Source: Xestospongia bergquistia (taxonomy: Eukaryota > Porifera > Demospongiae > Haplosclerida > Petrosiidae). Taken from it: a stretch of DNA of 64,000 nt. Every line of letters starts with the position of its first letter. Within the stretch, counting starts at the first letter, position 1. Made by a program: the position numbers and the translations under genes. Below, piece after piece: positions 12,201 through 23,490 of the stretch. The notes beneath the pieces are model-generated. The model was not told where the DNA came from and searched no databases. It saw nothing but the letters and a program-made list of their open reading frames with translations. The DNA lies in NCBI GenBank assembly GCA_963965975.1, contig OZ014412.1, forward strand, positions 1,118,501 to 1,182,500, read 5' to 3'.

Positions 12201-14079
12201 GTATTAGTATTACTAACTCCATATACCTTCACGGAGTAACGTTAATTGTCTCTTTCCCCTCCTCAGTACAATAATACAAGTAAATGCTATCAGGGATATT
12301 ATAATCATCAACAGTATAACCATAGCAACTAGAATACCAGATATCAAATAGATATTTCCTGGACCATAAATAATTTCCGGTGTGACCTAACATGTATATT
12401 ATTTAACCCACCTTTTGGTTTTAAAGGAATTGACATACTACTTACACTAGAAATGTCACTGATCAGAGAGATTTTCTCATCACTTGATGATTTGCCTAGT
12501 AAAGTACCATATGACAGAGTATATGACAATTTGCTGGTAGTATTAACAGTCTCAGTAGGAAATGGTAGTAGTAGGACATATTCTAGTACTTGAGGGTACA
12601 CAACAGATGGGTTAGTTATAATAGTACCATCTACTATATCATAAGCTGTAACAGTGTAGTTACCACTAACTGGTAGACTTATATACTGGTATACTCTACT
12701 CTCCTCTATACTGGATTTAGTCATATTAATAGACTTCACAGTTCCTTTAGAAGGCTCTCTAAATATCACATGACATCCATCAGCAGTAGATCTCTCAGCA
12801 AACCTACACTCTACAACAACTGATCCATTATCAGAGTAGTACTGTAAAGGGAGTCCTTGAACATGATAGGTTGCTATATTTGTGATAAAAAGTATCAATT
12901 TCATTTAATGAACTCACTAAATGATGACTCGTTCTTTGTTTTAGACATATTAAAATAATCCAGTATATCAGCAATGAAGATATAGTTCAGTTGAGGACTT
13001 ATATTTGACACAGTATAATTAACAGTTACTGATTTATCTTCTAAAGAAGAATGAATATATTTTTTATTGTGTTCAGTTTTTGTTCCATTCAATGTCTCTT
13101 CTCTTGTAATACCCAGTAATGTAATATTACAAAGTCTAGGATAACCTGTAATCTTTAATACCACATAATACATCATGTAATGATAATATTATTAACTTAC
13201 AATAACATGAAATTCTACATCAACAGAATTATTATATTCATTAAAGATAACATCATGATCAGGTGAGATCATAGCATAATACTCTGTAATTCAATTAAGT
13301 TTAGAATAAGAATGAAATTGTTAACATACCTCCATTATACTCCTCTTGTATAGTAACATTACTAGAACTATATTCTCCACTATGAGCTATAACAGTAGCA
13401 GTGTAAATATCACAGACTGTGAGGTTATATAACTCATAAGATGTATCATTAGTGATATCATTATATAGTAACTGGTCATGTTGGTTCTCTAAATAAATAC
13501 AATATGATTTTGGAGTGTTCTCAGAAGAAAATAATGGAGGAGACCAGATCAGCCAGCCTGAGGCACTAGTGATGTTAAAAGTAAAATGAACATTTTCTAC
13601 TGATGTGATACCTGCAAATAAACAAAACAGTGACTTGGTAGTGTAGAACATGATAACTTACCTTTAACTGTGAAAGTAGCACCTTCAGATGCAAAATCAA
13701 GATTTTGATCTAAAACAGCACATCCAACAGTTATCCCATCATTAATAGATAATGCTCTTAAAGTTAGTACTGATGACCACACATCAACTGATATATTGTT
13801 AGTAGTTACTGATATCTCTCTGTCTTGATTACTAGGATCAACAGGTGAATTACCCTGTACTGACCATAACAATGTATCTCCTGTACCCTCACAGGTAAAG
13901 TTAGCTAGTTTGTAAAGTAGAGCAGTCATTGATGTAGGAGCTACTGTGATATTAGCTGTAATACGGGTATGCATATATATAAAATGTATAGAGAATTTAA
14001 CTTACATACCGGCTTCATTTAATGACCAGGGTAAGACAATAGTCATCATGAGAACAGTTCTTAAGACCATTTTAGCCAT
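9299..14079 (-). CDS. Receptor gene C: Ig/FN3 receptor with long ITIM-bearing tail
   Basis: Predicted receptor of 827 aa. Exons: 14010-14079 (signal peptide MAKMVLRTVLMMTIVLPWS), 13662-13955 (Ig), 13330-13611 (FN3-like), 13201-13283 and 12918-13152 (D3), 12412-12873 (D4 fused with stalk), 12227-12328 (TM, VAMVILLMIIISLIAF), then tail exons 12137-12176, 12006-12087 (N-YEDPVQL), 11431-11730 (Pro/Ser/Gln-rich), 9825-9965, 9507-9779, 9367-9459 and 9299-9325 (ends ICEN, stop). Exon 9507-9779 encodes SHYVEV and IQYADI; both fit the ITIM consensus (S/I/V/L)xYxx(I/V/L), the docking site for SH2 phosphatases in animal inhibitory receptors. Phases close across all 14 exons. The D4-stalk intron seen in relatives is read through here. 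Inhibitory signalling is inferred from the motifs alone. Confidence 0.8.
11108..11330. repeat. Imperfect (GGTAAT)n hexanucleotide-type repeat
   Basis: A run of GGTAAT/GGTAATG units with scattered variants lies in the 1.5 kb intron of gene C between tail exons 11431-11730 and 9825-9965. Open frames on both strands here are low-complexity artefacts of the repeat, not genes. Confidence 0.8.
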
Positions 14080-14209
14080 TATCAAATGCTATATTATAAT
14101 ATTCATATTGTATATAAATATCCACTATGTGCGTGGACTGTTGTTGTTATTATAATAAACAATTGTTGTACAAAATTTAATTTCATAATGAACTTGTAAG
14201 TAATTCAAT
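14080..14209. promoter_or_regulatory. Upstream region of gene C (position only)
   Basis: The 130 bases directly 5' of the gene C start should carry its promoter and 5' UTR. The stretch is AT-rich with TATAT-containing runs (for example near 14110-14120), but no specific element can be assigned. Confidence 0.25.
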
Positions 14210-14760
14210 AACAATATACATAATTTATATTACACAAGAGACTCTACTACTGATCTTTGTATATCAGTTCTATTATGTCCAATATGTAGTCCATAACTAC
14301 TGATAATAGCATATTGAGCTCCACCCCTGGAGGGACTGATAATCTATTAGGGAGGTGTGTTCTGTACAACTGAGGAGAACCCCTTAATTTAGAAAGCCTT
14401 CATATCTATAATACATATATTAACATGTAATGATCAGTTATAACTTACTCATTGGTAGGTTTACTTTGAAATATATGATGTCATATATCTGAGATGTCAT
14501 TGTCACATGATCTACCATGTCATTGTCACATGACCTTATCATAAATGTACATGATATACACAACCAGTATCTCCATTAGTACAACCAATATGTAGTGCAG
14601 TATATCCTGAACCTGATATCATCCTTATTTTAACAAAACACCCTCCATTATCAGACCCTATCATAAATGTACATGATATACACAAGACCCCATTATCAGT
14701 AGATATAGAGGCATTCTGTACTCCATAACTACCTGTAGTGTAATATTTAGGAAAAAAGAG
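14210..14760 (-). pseudogene. Decayed copy of the odd-ectodomain receptor (49775-51344 type)
   Basis: Three blocks match gene J-prime. About 14228-14315 reads QYAIISSYGLHIGH, the C-terminal tail of that gene. About 14410-14480 matches a tail-exon border. About 14560-14750 matches the ectodomain exon (TALHIG and related blocks, in reverse complement). The TM exon and most tail exons are missing and the ectodomain block is internally rearranged, so this is a truncated duplicate. Its tail has A rather than V two residues before the tyrosine, so the ITIM-like VQYVII of the intact gene is not retained in strict form. Confidence 0.65.
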
Positions 14761-15559
14761 AGATAGTTTGTAATCTGATAATATAAGTTAATAACTATAT
14801 ACATATGATTTACTGGTACTAATATTAATACATGTAGTTATATGTACATAGGAATTATCAATAATGTTTTCTCTAGAGTTACTATAATTACAATAACCAC
14901 AATTACAAACAGACACCTTACAGTGAAAATTAAACTATATTTAAGTCTATTTTAATTCAATTTTGACCTTTATTCAGTTTCCAATTTCAAGGTACGACTC
15001 CAATAACTGTTCCAGTGTTAGTCTATAATCAATACATTTTAACAGTTCTAAAATTAGTTGTATTACTGATAACTGTTATAAGAATATAAATAAAATTAAT
15101 GTTTGTATTAAAACAACCTAAGACAACAGACCAAAGGGTAAATAATATATCTGTACTATGAAATCATAGGACTGTATTAATATATAGTTAGTGATATAGT
15201 GTTTTACGGTACATTAATCTGATGATCATATGTACATTGTATTAGTTGTAGTATGTAATTTGTAGATTGATTTTGATCATAACTTTGTTATATTGGTTAT
15301 TAATGAATTAGTTTTGATATCATTGAATTTCTTTCTTGTGGTTCTTATGACAGTTTCATAAAGTGATTGGCATTTTCTAATGTCAACACTCCATATTACT
15401 TATGTGCATAATCTCCCAAAAAGGAATGACTTCAATCTATGAAGTCAAAACCAACATAGTATACTATATTATAATAATAACTTATTACTTACCTCATTAA
15501 CATTATTATATTACATTGACATTACACTGATGTTATAGAAGTACTTAATATCTATAGTG
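14761..15559. other. Intergenic AT-rich stretch
   Basis: No supported exon. The right part (about 15366-15559) belongs to a direct duplication described separately. The rest shows no recognised repeat. Confidence 0.35.
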
Positions 15560-16390
15560 ATTAAAGTATTTATAATAGATCCATTATCAGAATAGTACTG
15601 TAGAGTGAGTCCTTGAACATGCTAGGTTGCTATAGTGATAATTACAGAGAATTACATCAATCAAAAATACTATACTCACTAAATGACGACTCATTCTTTG
15701 TTTTAGAGTTATTAAAATAATCCAGTATATCAGCAATGAAGATATAGTTCAGTTGAGGACTTATATTTGACACAGTATAATTAAAGATATATTCCAGTAA
15801 TTGAGGATACACAACAGATGAGTTAGTTATAATAATACCATCTACTATATCATGAGCTGTTACTGTATAGTTACCACTAACTGGTAGAGTTATATACTGG
15901 TATATTGTACTCTTCTCTATACTGGATTTAGTTATATTAATAGACTTCACAGTTCCTTTAGAAGACTCTCTAAATATCACATGACATCCATCAGCAGTAG
16001 ATCTCTCAGCAAACCTACACTCTACAACAACTGATCCATTATCAGAATAGTACTGTAGAGTGAGTCCTTGAACATGCTAGGTTGCTATGGTGGTGATAAA
16101 AGTATTAATTTCATTTAATAAACTAAAAATGATGACTCAATCTTTACTTTAGAATTATTATAATAATCCAGTATATCAGTGATTGGCATTTTCTAATGTC
16201 AACACTCCATATTACTTATGTGCATAATCTCCCAAAAAGGAATGACTTCAATCTATGAAGTCAAAACCAACATAGTATACTATATTATAATAATAACTTA
16301 TTGCTTACCTCATTACATTATTATGACATTACACTGATGTTATAGAAGTACTTGATATCTTTAATAATTAAAGTATTAATAATAGATCTA
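15366..16390. repeat. Local direct duplication of about 200 bp, with a third copy at 58745-58975
   Basis: About 15366-15575 and 16184-16390 are close direct repeats, marked by GATTGGCATTTTCTAATGTC, CCCAAAAAGGAATGACTTC and CACTGATGTTATAGAAGTAC. A third, more diverged copy lies at about 58745-58975 in the partner segmental duplication. Receptor exon scraps lie between the two local copies, so the arrangement probably arose by unequal exchange. Confidence 0.7.
15560..16130 (-). pseudogene. Rearranged receptor ectodomain fragments (D4 and D3)
   Basis: Matches to the receptor D4 exon (start of exon at about 15585-15635 and again at 16035-16085; body at about 15790-16034) and D3 exon (15677-15785) are present in scrambled order. 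At about 15785 the end of D4 runs directly into the middle of D3 with no intron, giving a chimeric open frame (15657-15980). No signal peptide, TM or tail is nearby. The ISYxx-like repeats of the intact genes (QYITLPVSGNYTV) are still clear, so the copies are fairly recent. Confidence 0.7.
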
Positions 16391-16864
16391 TATCTACTGT
16401 ATTAAGTGACCATTGAATTGTATTGTACTCGGACATGATTAGTAGGTAGAGATATAAGACAAGATAAAGGATAATATATTTCAATATATTGACAAAATGT
16501 CTTTTATTTATTAATTAATTCTAACTCCATAGTGCTTTTATTTAATATAATATAATTGATAACAAGGTTGATAATAATGACAGATAAAAATCTATTTTTG
16601 AGTCAATGATACATCTAGATGTTATTATTTTAAAGCTTCTAAATAATAAAACTATAGTGCTGTCACTGTTCTTCAATATATTTTGTATCAATGATAAGGA
16701 TTGTAAGAATCTGTAGAGGTTAATTATATTTATGACTGTTAATAATGGATTCTCAGTTAACAGAAACAAATGAAAACAATTACTAATATATTCATTGTTA
16801 TGATGTAAACAACTGTTGTCTAAACACATAACAATAATTAAACTTTACATAACATGACCAGACA
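16391..16864. other. Gene-free AT-rich flank of tandem array 1
   Basis: No coding signal. The stretch aligns well by eye with 58976-59401, the corresponding flank of the second array (shared blocks such as CTAACTCCATAGTGCTTTTA and ATGATAAGGATTGTAAGAATC), so it is part of the segmental duplication. Confidence 0.6.
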
Positions 16865-17815
16865 TTTACATGATATTACACTGTAGTACTGTTACTATAC
16901 ATAACTGATGGTATTTACATTACTACTGATATATGACAGTACACTGTAGTATTGTTACTATATATTATTGACGGTACTTACATGGTCACTGATGTATGAC
17001 AGTACACTGTAGTACTGTTACTATATATAACTGATGGTACTTACATGGTCACTGACATATGACAGTACACTGTAGTACTGTTACTATATATAACTGATGG
17101 TACTTACATGGTCACTGACATATGACAGTACACTGTAGTACTGTTACTATATATAACTGATGGTACTTATATCGTCATCAACAACATATGACAGTACACT
17201 GTAGTTCTGTTACTATATACAACTGATGGTACTTATATCATTACTGACATATGACAGTACACTGTAGTACTGTTACTATATATAACTGATGGTACTTACA
17301 TGGTCACTGACGTATGAGAGTATACTGTAGTACTGTTACTATATATAACTGATGGTACTTATATCATCATCAACAACATATGACAGTACATTGTAGTACT
17401 ATTACTATATACAACTGATGGTACTTACATGGTCACTGACGTATGACAGTACACTGTAGTACTGTTACTATATATAACTGAAGGTACTTACATGGTCACT
17501 GACATATGACAGTACACCTGTAGTACTGTTACTATATACAACTGATGGTACTTACATGGTCACTGACGTATGACAGTACACTGTAGTACTGTTACTATAT
17601 ATAACTGATGGTACTTACATGGTCACTGACATATGACAGTACACTCTAGTACTGTTACTATATATAACTGATGGTACTTACATCGTCACTGACATATGAC
17701 AGTACATTGTAGTATTGTTACTATATATAACTGATGGTACTTACATGGTCACCAACATATGACAGTACACTGTAGTACTGTTACTATATATAACTGATGG
17801 TACTTATATCATTAC
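16865..17815. repeat. Tandem array 1, 63-bp unit, about 15 copies
   Basis: The unit contains GACAGTACACTGTAGTACTG, TTACTATATATAACTGATGG and TACTTACATGGTCACTGACA blocks and repeats with a 63-bp period. Some units carry ATCGTCATCAACAACA in place of the usual end. On the minus strand each unit contains a consensus-like splice donor (GTAAGTACC) and an ACAG acceptor-like site. No open frame spans the array. A related array of about 29 units lies at 59402-61255. Confidence 0.9.
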
Positions 17816-18330
17816 TTACATTCTCAGGATAACATTATAATTAATAAGTTCATAATTAGTTCACTCGTTATCACAAGAAGTAATTCTTGTTGCTTGGAAA
17901 GTATAACACAATCACTAACTTCATCCATAATATTAGTAAAAGACTCTAAAAGGTGGGTGTGGTAGCTATTGCACCTTGATGTAACAGTAAAGAAAGGGAG
18001 ATGACTGTTGTATGTTGCTAACTATCATGAAGTTGTCAATATTAACAGTAAATAACACAATTACAAGATAAATTAAACAGTGACATGTTGACTCTCCCTT
18101 TCTTTCTCTGTCCAGAAGGTATTAATATGTTGAGTTCAGGTTTCCTGAATGAGCAGTTCTCACAAGTTAGCAAAACAATAATGTAGCAAAAAATGACATT
18201 ATAAGTCACAACTAAATGTTCAGTTAACCAATTGATAGGGAGGAAGGCCATGTACATAATTAAGAGTAAGTTATTTTAGATATAGATAACAATATATACA
18301 AATACTAGTTCCTAACTAACTATATATCTA
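17816..18330. other. Gene-free flank between array 1 and the Roc-COR-like gene
   Basis: No supported exon. It aligns with 61256-61900 in the partner duplication (shared blocks TAACAGTAAATAACACAATT and CTAAATGTTCAGTTAA). It would contain the 3' region of gene E. Confidence 0.5.
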
Positions 18331-18625
18331 TTGTTGCCGAGCGCCTTAGCGCGAGGCAAATAATCGTGCATCGCATCTCGCAGATTGTATGTATGTATGT
18401 GTCATGCTTGAGAATGCAATTATTTCAGCCGAACCCACAAACGTATGCTCACGTGCTCCTGAAATGGCACTGTTGCTATTATTCTCCAGCTGTGCATGGA
18501 ATCATGTGTGCTATCTTCCCTGGCCCAGTTATTTTAACAGAAAGATAAAAATAATATCTGCATATAAAAATGTATGCAATTCATTGTGTGAGGCTCTACA
18601 CTGCGTATACGTATGTCTAGTAGAA
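18331..18625. mobile_element. Inserted unit of about 295 bp, SINE- or MITE-like
   Basis: This GC-richer stretch interrupts the alignment between the two segmental duplications: flanking sequence CAAATACTAGTTCCT and AAAAAGTACAATT is contiguous near 61890-61925 but separated here. It starts with TTGTTGCCGAGCGCC, and GCCGAGCGCCTTAGCGCGAGGC can fold into a hairpin. No open frame of substance and no clear terminal inverted repeats are seen. Class is uncertain; absence from the paralogous copy is the main evidence for insertion after the duplication. Confidence 0.55.
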
Positions 18626-18669
18626 TATATACATAGCAAAAAGTACAATTTATGTCATTTAGTTTTCAT

Positions 18670-20370
18670 TCACACGTTCGGAGCCTCAATCAAAGTGCTC
18701 TCATTTCCTTCATTATCTTCATTTATCCATTGAATAAACCCAACTCTAAAAGCAGGGTCAATTTGAGAGTAGCTGTCACCTAAAGAAATCATATGATATC
18801 AATGAATATTTTATTAAGTAATAATAGTTTACATTAAAAGCTATTTAAGTACTACATTAAATAACAATAAGTTACTTATTAGTAATCAAAGGGACTAAAG
18901 GACTTTTTGTTAAGGTAAAGGGTTATACAGATAACAGGCCAGTATTTTGAGTGTTAAGGTATGGGGTGTCGTTTGTATCAAAATTGAATGCATTCAATGG
19001 TACAATTAATAAGTTATGATTTACTTTTTAATGCTCATTATTTATTAAATAAATAAGAGATAAATCAAGAGTTATTTAATAAATAATAACTTAATTTATA
19101 AAATTATCATGATAATTTCCAATTTTGATACAAATAACACCCCATAGTAAGACTCTAATATGGGATCCAAATTGTGCTAGAAAAAGTTAACCTTGTTAAC
19201 TATTCATGAGGACATGATTGATCATTGTGACACTCCACTTTGAATGGACTGTGATTTTTTGGATTCACCAGACTATTAAATGCTGATAGGAAGTGACATT
19301 CTATGCTAGAGCTATATAATATTTAAAAAAAAAACTATAATTACAAGGTGGGTGTGGCATGCAATGAAGAAGGTCAGATTGTTTCGTTAAGTAAGGCATC
19401 TCATTGGCTATAAGTCACATGGTCAGTAATAAACTATTCTTAATATAACACATTAGTGTACACATATTTCAATATCAGAACTTAACCCATTAAATATCTA
19501 ATGTCTTACCAAGAGATTCATCTGACAAGGCAACAAGACCAACCATTGTGTCATCTCCTATCAAAAAAATTGAAAATACTTATACTACAGAGTATTCTTA
19601 CTTTTAAAGATTTCATTGTCATCAGTCATTGTAAAATATAGGGTATCTTTATCCATTTGGCACTGAACAATGCATTGCCCTGCTCCATCCTTCATTGCAA
19701 AACCAAGAAACAGAACATCATCATGAATGTGTTCCTGGAGATAGGAAAGGTCATAGTAACATATAATGTTACAAAATCACACACAACTACATGTATATAC
19801 AACAACATGGTATCCATGACAAAGAACTGAACAGTTAATAATTAATAATAATAATTGGTAAACTAACCTGAGATACTACTGTATTAGATTTGAATACAAT
19901 TATCACAGGATCACATGACTTTGTAAATACAGGTTTATCTCTGTCAATTAGTTGACAATATGGCAAGACAACAGGAATGAAATATGATGAAGTCCTTTCA
20001 TCACAAATCAAAGACAAAAACATTTCAAATTTGAAAGCACATGACTTGTCAACAAGAATGAAATTTTCATGAAATTCATGAAGTGTAGATAGCAGCTGGG
20101 CATTCTTCTGGTGTAAGTCAATTTTCTTTTTGAACACTTTTTTCTTGTCATAATGGGCAACAACTACAATTTTTTCCCCTCCAATGTTGCTACTGCCAAC
20201 TATTTTTTCTCTCATTTTTACTCCTCCTCCATCAAATAAATCATAAAATTGACTCCGACCACCAATATTATAAATATACGTCCAGTCATTATTGTGGAGA
20301 TCTTTTGATGTCTCTTGATTTACAAAAGTTTTTGCTTTTCCCATAAAGGACACATTAAAAGTATAATATC
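18670..20370 (-). CDS. Gene E: Roc-COR-like protein without P-loop (left paralog)
   Basis: Exons: 19868-20370 (ATG of MGKAKTFVNQ at 20344; an AG acceptor at 20371 leaves open that coding starts further upstream), 19602-19734, 19510-19557 and 18670-18779 (ending IEAPNV, stop). Phases close. WTYIYNIGGRSQFYDLF aligns with WIHVLDSGGQPQFADI of the Roc-COR pseudogene at 41700-44190, and LHEFHENFIL plus YFIPVVLPYC match its COR-like part (LHEFRDHFIF, YFIPAVLPN). The G3-like GGQ has become GGR and no P-loop exon was found, so GTP binding is doubtful. The C-terminal exons (EHIHDDVLFLGFAMKDGAG onward) are conserved in the paralog at 61950-63516. Cytosolic signalling or scaffold role is inference. Confidence 0.65.
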
Positions 20371-20779
20371 CTATAAAAGAATAATAAGATGTTTTGGTAT
20401 TAAACTAACAGATAATAAAACAGTTGACAACAGACTTTCTGCTCATGACCAAATATGGTGTTTGGAGAATAAGAAATTGCTCATACATTAAACTAAACCT
20501 TACAACAACAAAAGAGGGATGGTTGATTGGTTAACTTAGTACTTACTAAAGCTATTAACTTAACCTTGTTTAATGTGTATAGAAGCAGACTGTAGCCAGT
20601 CAACTCACTATAGGGTATCCATAAATTCAAATTACTATAATAAATTCAAGAACTATGCTCACTGTGTGGTAATGTGTCATTATTTGAGTTTCTCTTTTGT
20701 TGTGTACTTTACAAATTATAATAACAGTACTGTTGACTGTGAGGACAATAACACAATGTTTGAGTACTTTATAAGAACT
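20371..20779. promoter_or_regulatory. Upstream region of gene E, conserved in the paralog
   Basis: This stretch aligns with 63530-63940 upstream of gene K (shared TGACCAAATATGGTGTTT, CACTATAGGGTATCCATAAA and AATGTGTCATTATTTGAGT). It may hold the promoter or an unrecognised first exon. Conservation could also simply reflect recent duplication. Confidence 0.35.
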
Positions 20780-20902
20780 CCCAATGAATACAACCCACTG
20801 TCCAGTACATAAAGTACACTCCCAATGAATACGACTGACTGTCCAGTACATAAAGTACACTCCCGATGAATACAACTAACTGTCCAGTACATAAAGTAAC
20901 AT
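20780..20902. repeat. Three tandem copies of a 41-bp unit
   Basis: Copies begin at 20780, 20821 and 20862, each starting CCCAATGAATAC or CCCGATGAATAC and containing TGTCCAGTACATAAAGTA. The paralogous region near 63930 lacks the expansion. Confidence 0.85.
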
Positions 20903-23120
20903 TACATATTCTACGTTGTTCTGAACTTTGTCTATCTCTACTCAAAAAAGGAACTTTCCCATCAGTCTTGTCATTACAGTAATATGACTTATTACAAAAA
21001 TACTAAAGTATATATGATCATGTAAAATATGGTCCATCAAATAAGAAATAATCATCTAAAATGTTTACAACAATAGTTTGATGAGAAAGAGATGTAGCAT
21101 ATAATCCTATTTTTAATAATTTCTTATACTTGTATTCTAAATATAATAAGGTCATTGTTCAACCAGTTAATATTTGATTTGATTTAGAAAGTTAATATTC
21201 AATTACCAATTATCATGTCTATTATGAGTCTGGTGCACAAAGTATGTTGGATGTTCTTAGGATGGTCTTTTTTTCCCCAAATTATGAGTTATAGATGTTT
21301 GAAATGATTTACACAATCCAACACATGTGTGTATATATATACATACTACTGTAATCCTTAAGGATGTAGTAATTGGGAAGGTACTTACAAACCTATTGAC
21401 ATTACTTGTCAAATCAGCAATAGAAAAATTCACTATAAATTAACACTTATACCATGGCAACGGGCAGAGTATTCTCTATGTCATTTAGTGAGCGTTATGG
21501 ATATTCATATGATATGATTGATGTAAATTGGACATACTCAATTACAATAAATACCTCACAGTCTTAGAATATCTCATAACTTAAGCAAAAGTATTTGCTG
21601 TAAATATACTGTCCATTATCTCACTGTATTACATAGTACATTGCTATATTGATATTAGTAACAACTGAAAGTAATTTTGATTTGCCACTTTCAACTACAA
21701 CACACTATCACTTAGAGAGTGCCATAATATTACAAGATGTAGTGATACTAATGAAGGATCAAAGTGTTTTGTAAGACAATTGTTAAAAATATGAGCCACA
21801 TCAACTATTCTAATGTTAAACAAACCACTCTCAATAACTGTTATAATAATGTCATTAACACAAATAAAACCATTAAAGTCCAGAAACCTCACCAATACAG
21901 CTAGTGTTAATAGACATAAGTTAAACTAATGGTATTGAGATTTATTTAGGATATGTATTATATTACAAGGTTTGGTACTATCTATTAGTTATCATGATGT
22001 GGAGGATGGTAGTCTGGGCATGAGACTAGTTTCTTAATGTCACAATTAATTTAACAAATGTTAATGATCCTGTATTAGGTTAGTTTTGGTGGTACATGTA
22101 TCACATTTCGTTTTGTTTCCGATTTTTGGTTTTAATTCCTTAATATTGTAAGCTTTCTTTCTACATGGTACACTTACAAATATGGCTCTAAGATAGAACA
22201 GATCTTATGTCATATGCTTACAAAGTTTAGTTGTTATATAATAAACAGTATTGAAGTTAAAGCAGTTTAAAGTGCTTTACCAGGGTGACAGCCAAACTAA
22301 ATACTGTAACCCTCACCCACACAGAGGCAACAAGAAGGTCTATATTCATTAAAATATATTTTACACAATTGTCACATCAAAATAGTATGAACTATAATTG
22401 AACTCTTGACAGTAATCTATGACCATATTAAAAATTACGGAATTCTCAGAAAGAGCTAGCATTACTTATAAAGACAATGAACTCATAAACATAATAAAAG
22501 ATCATAAAAAAGGTTATTAACAAATATTCATTACTCCTTCTAAAAAAACAAATTTAAGTAATAACTAATTTACAATAAATGCAGAATACATGTACAACTA
22601 TTGTTAATGATTTAAGTTGTTAACAAGAACAGGCAAAACCCATTTAGTTCATCTACTTCAAAGAAGTATGAAAGGTTCTTTAAGTTTATTAGCTATGATA
22701 ACATCACAGTACACATAAAGCACACATAATCTCTCTAGAGTGGACACATACATACACTCAATGACTCACACTTTAAGAAATTAAACTGCTAAAACTATTT
22801 ACAATAAATTAATGAACAACATAAATTGTACAAGATTTATAATAACAGATTTTCAACAGATACAAGCTAACAATAAAATGATAGTTTACATTTTTAATTC
22901 AGTTATTAGAATGCTAATACAGTTATTATAATACACAGTAATATAACAAACTCATTTAGTAATAGTACATGCAATGATACTAAAACCATATGACAATAAA
23001 TAATTCTGAGGAGAATAATAAGACAATTTTGAACCACATCAAATAATATATGGTAAGTCAAAACATTAAAAATGAAAATGAGTCAGAAGTGACAAAGTAT
23101 TAACATACAAACAAAAGACT
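20903..23120. other. Gene-free AT-rich intergenic stretch
   Basis: No supported exon, repeat family or mobile element was recognised on either strand. Short open frames here show no family resemblance. Confidence 0.35.
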
Positions 23121-23490
23121 AAACAAAATGACAACATTGATTTCAATACACTTAAGACATTATATCACACTTACCAACTATTATATTGTAAAGGACACAT
23201 TCAGATGACAGCAATGTAAATGTGGAAACAAAAAAACCAATAGAGTAAACAAAATGACAACATTGAATTAAATACATTTAAAATTATACTACATTATATC
23301 ACACTTACCAACTATTATATTGTAAAGAACACATTCAAATGATAAGTGATCACAGCAATGTAAATGTGGAAACTGAAAAATTCGAGTAAACAAAAGAACA
23401 ACATTAAATTCAATACACTTAGAAATTACACTACATTATAATCACACTTACCAACTATTATATAGTAATTGTAAAGGACACATTCAGATG
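23121..23490. repeat. Three tandem copies of the dispersed AT-rich repeat
   Basis: Successive copies of roughly 130-140 bp share TATATCACACTTACCAACTA, TTGTAAAGGACACATTCAG, GTAAATGTGGAAAC and AACATTGAATT blocks. The same family occurs near 343-480, 3960-4240 and 56890-57120. Confidence 0.75.

Larger units (their letters stand above)
16090..20780. repeat. Segmental duplication, left copy
   Basis: This block matches 58640-63940 in the same order and orientation: receptor exon scraps, AT-rich flank, a 63-bp tandem array, then a Roc-COR-like gene and its upstream DNA. The copies differ in array length (about 15 units here, about 29 there), in an insertion at 18331-18625 found only here, and in many substitutions. 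Limits are approximate and judged by eye. Confidence 0.7.

Noticed and set aside
16865-17815. Possible CRISPR array
   Set aside because: The 63-bp units are directly adjacent with no unique spacers, and the genome is eukaryotic.
18366-18733. Two overlapping plus-strand open frames
   Set aside because: They cover an inserted repeat unit and the antisense of the last exon of gene E, and resemble no family.
20573-20875. Short open frames on both strands upstream of gene E
   Set aside because: They run through the 41-bp tandem repeat and conserved upstream DNA, and the frame is not maintained in the paralogous region upstream of gene K.
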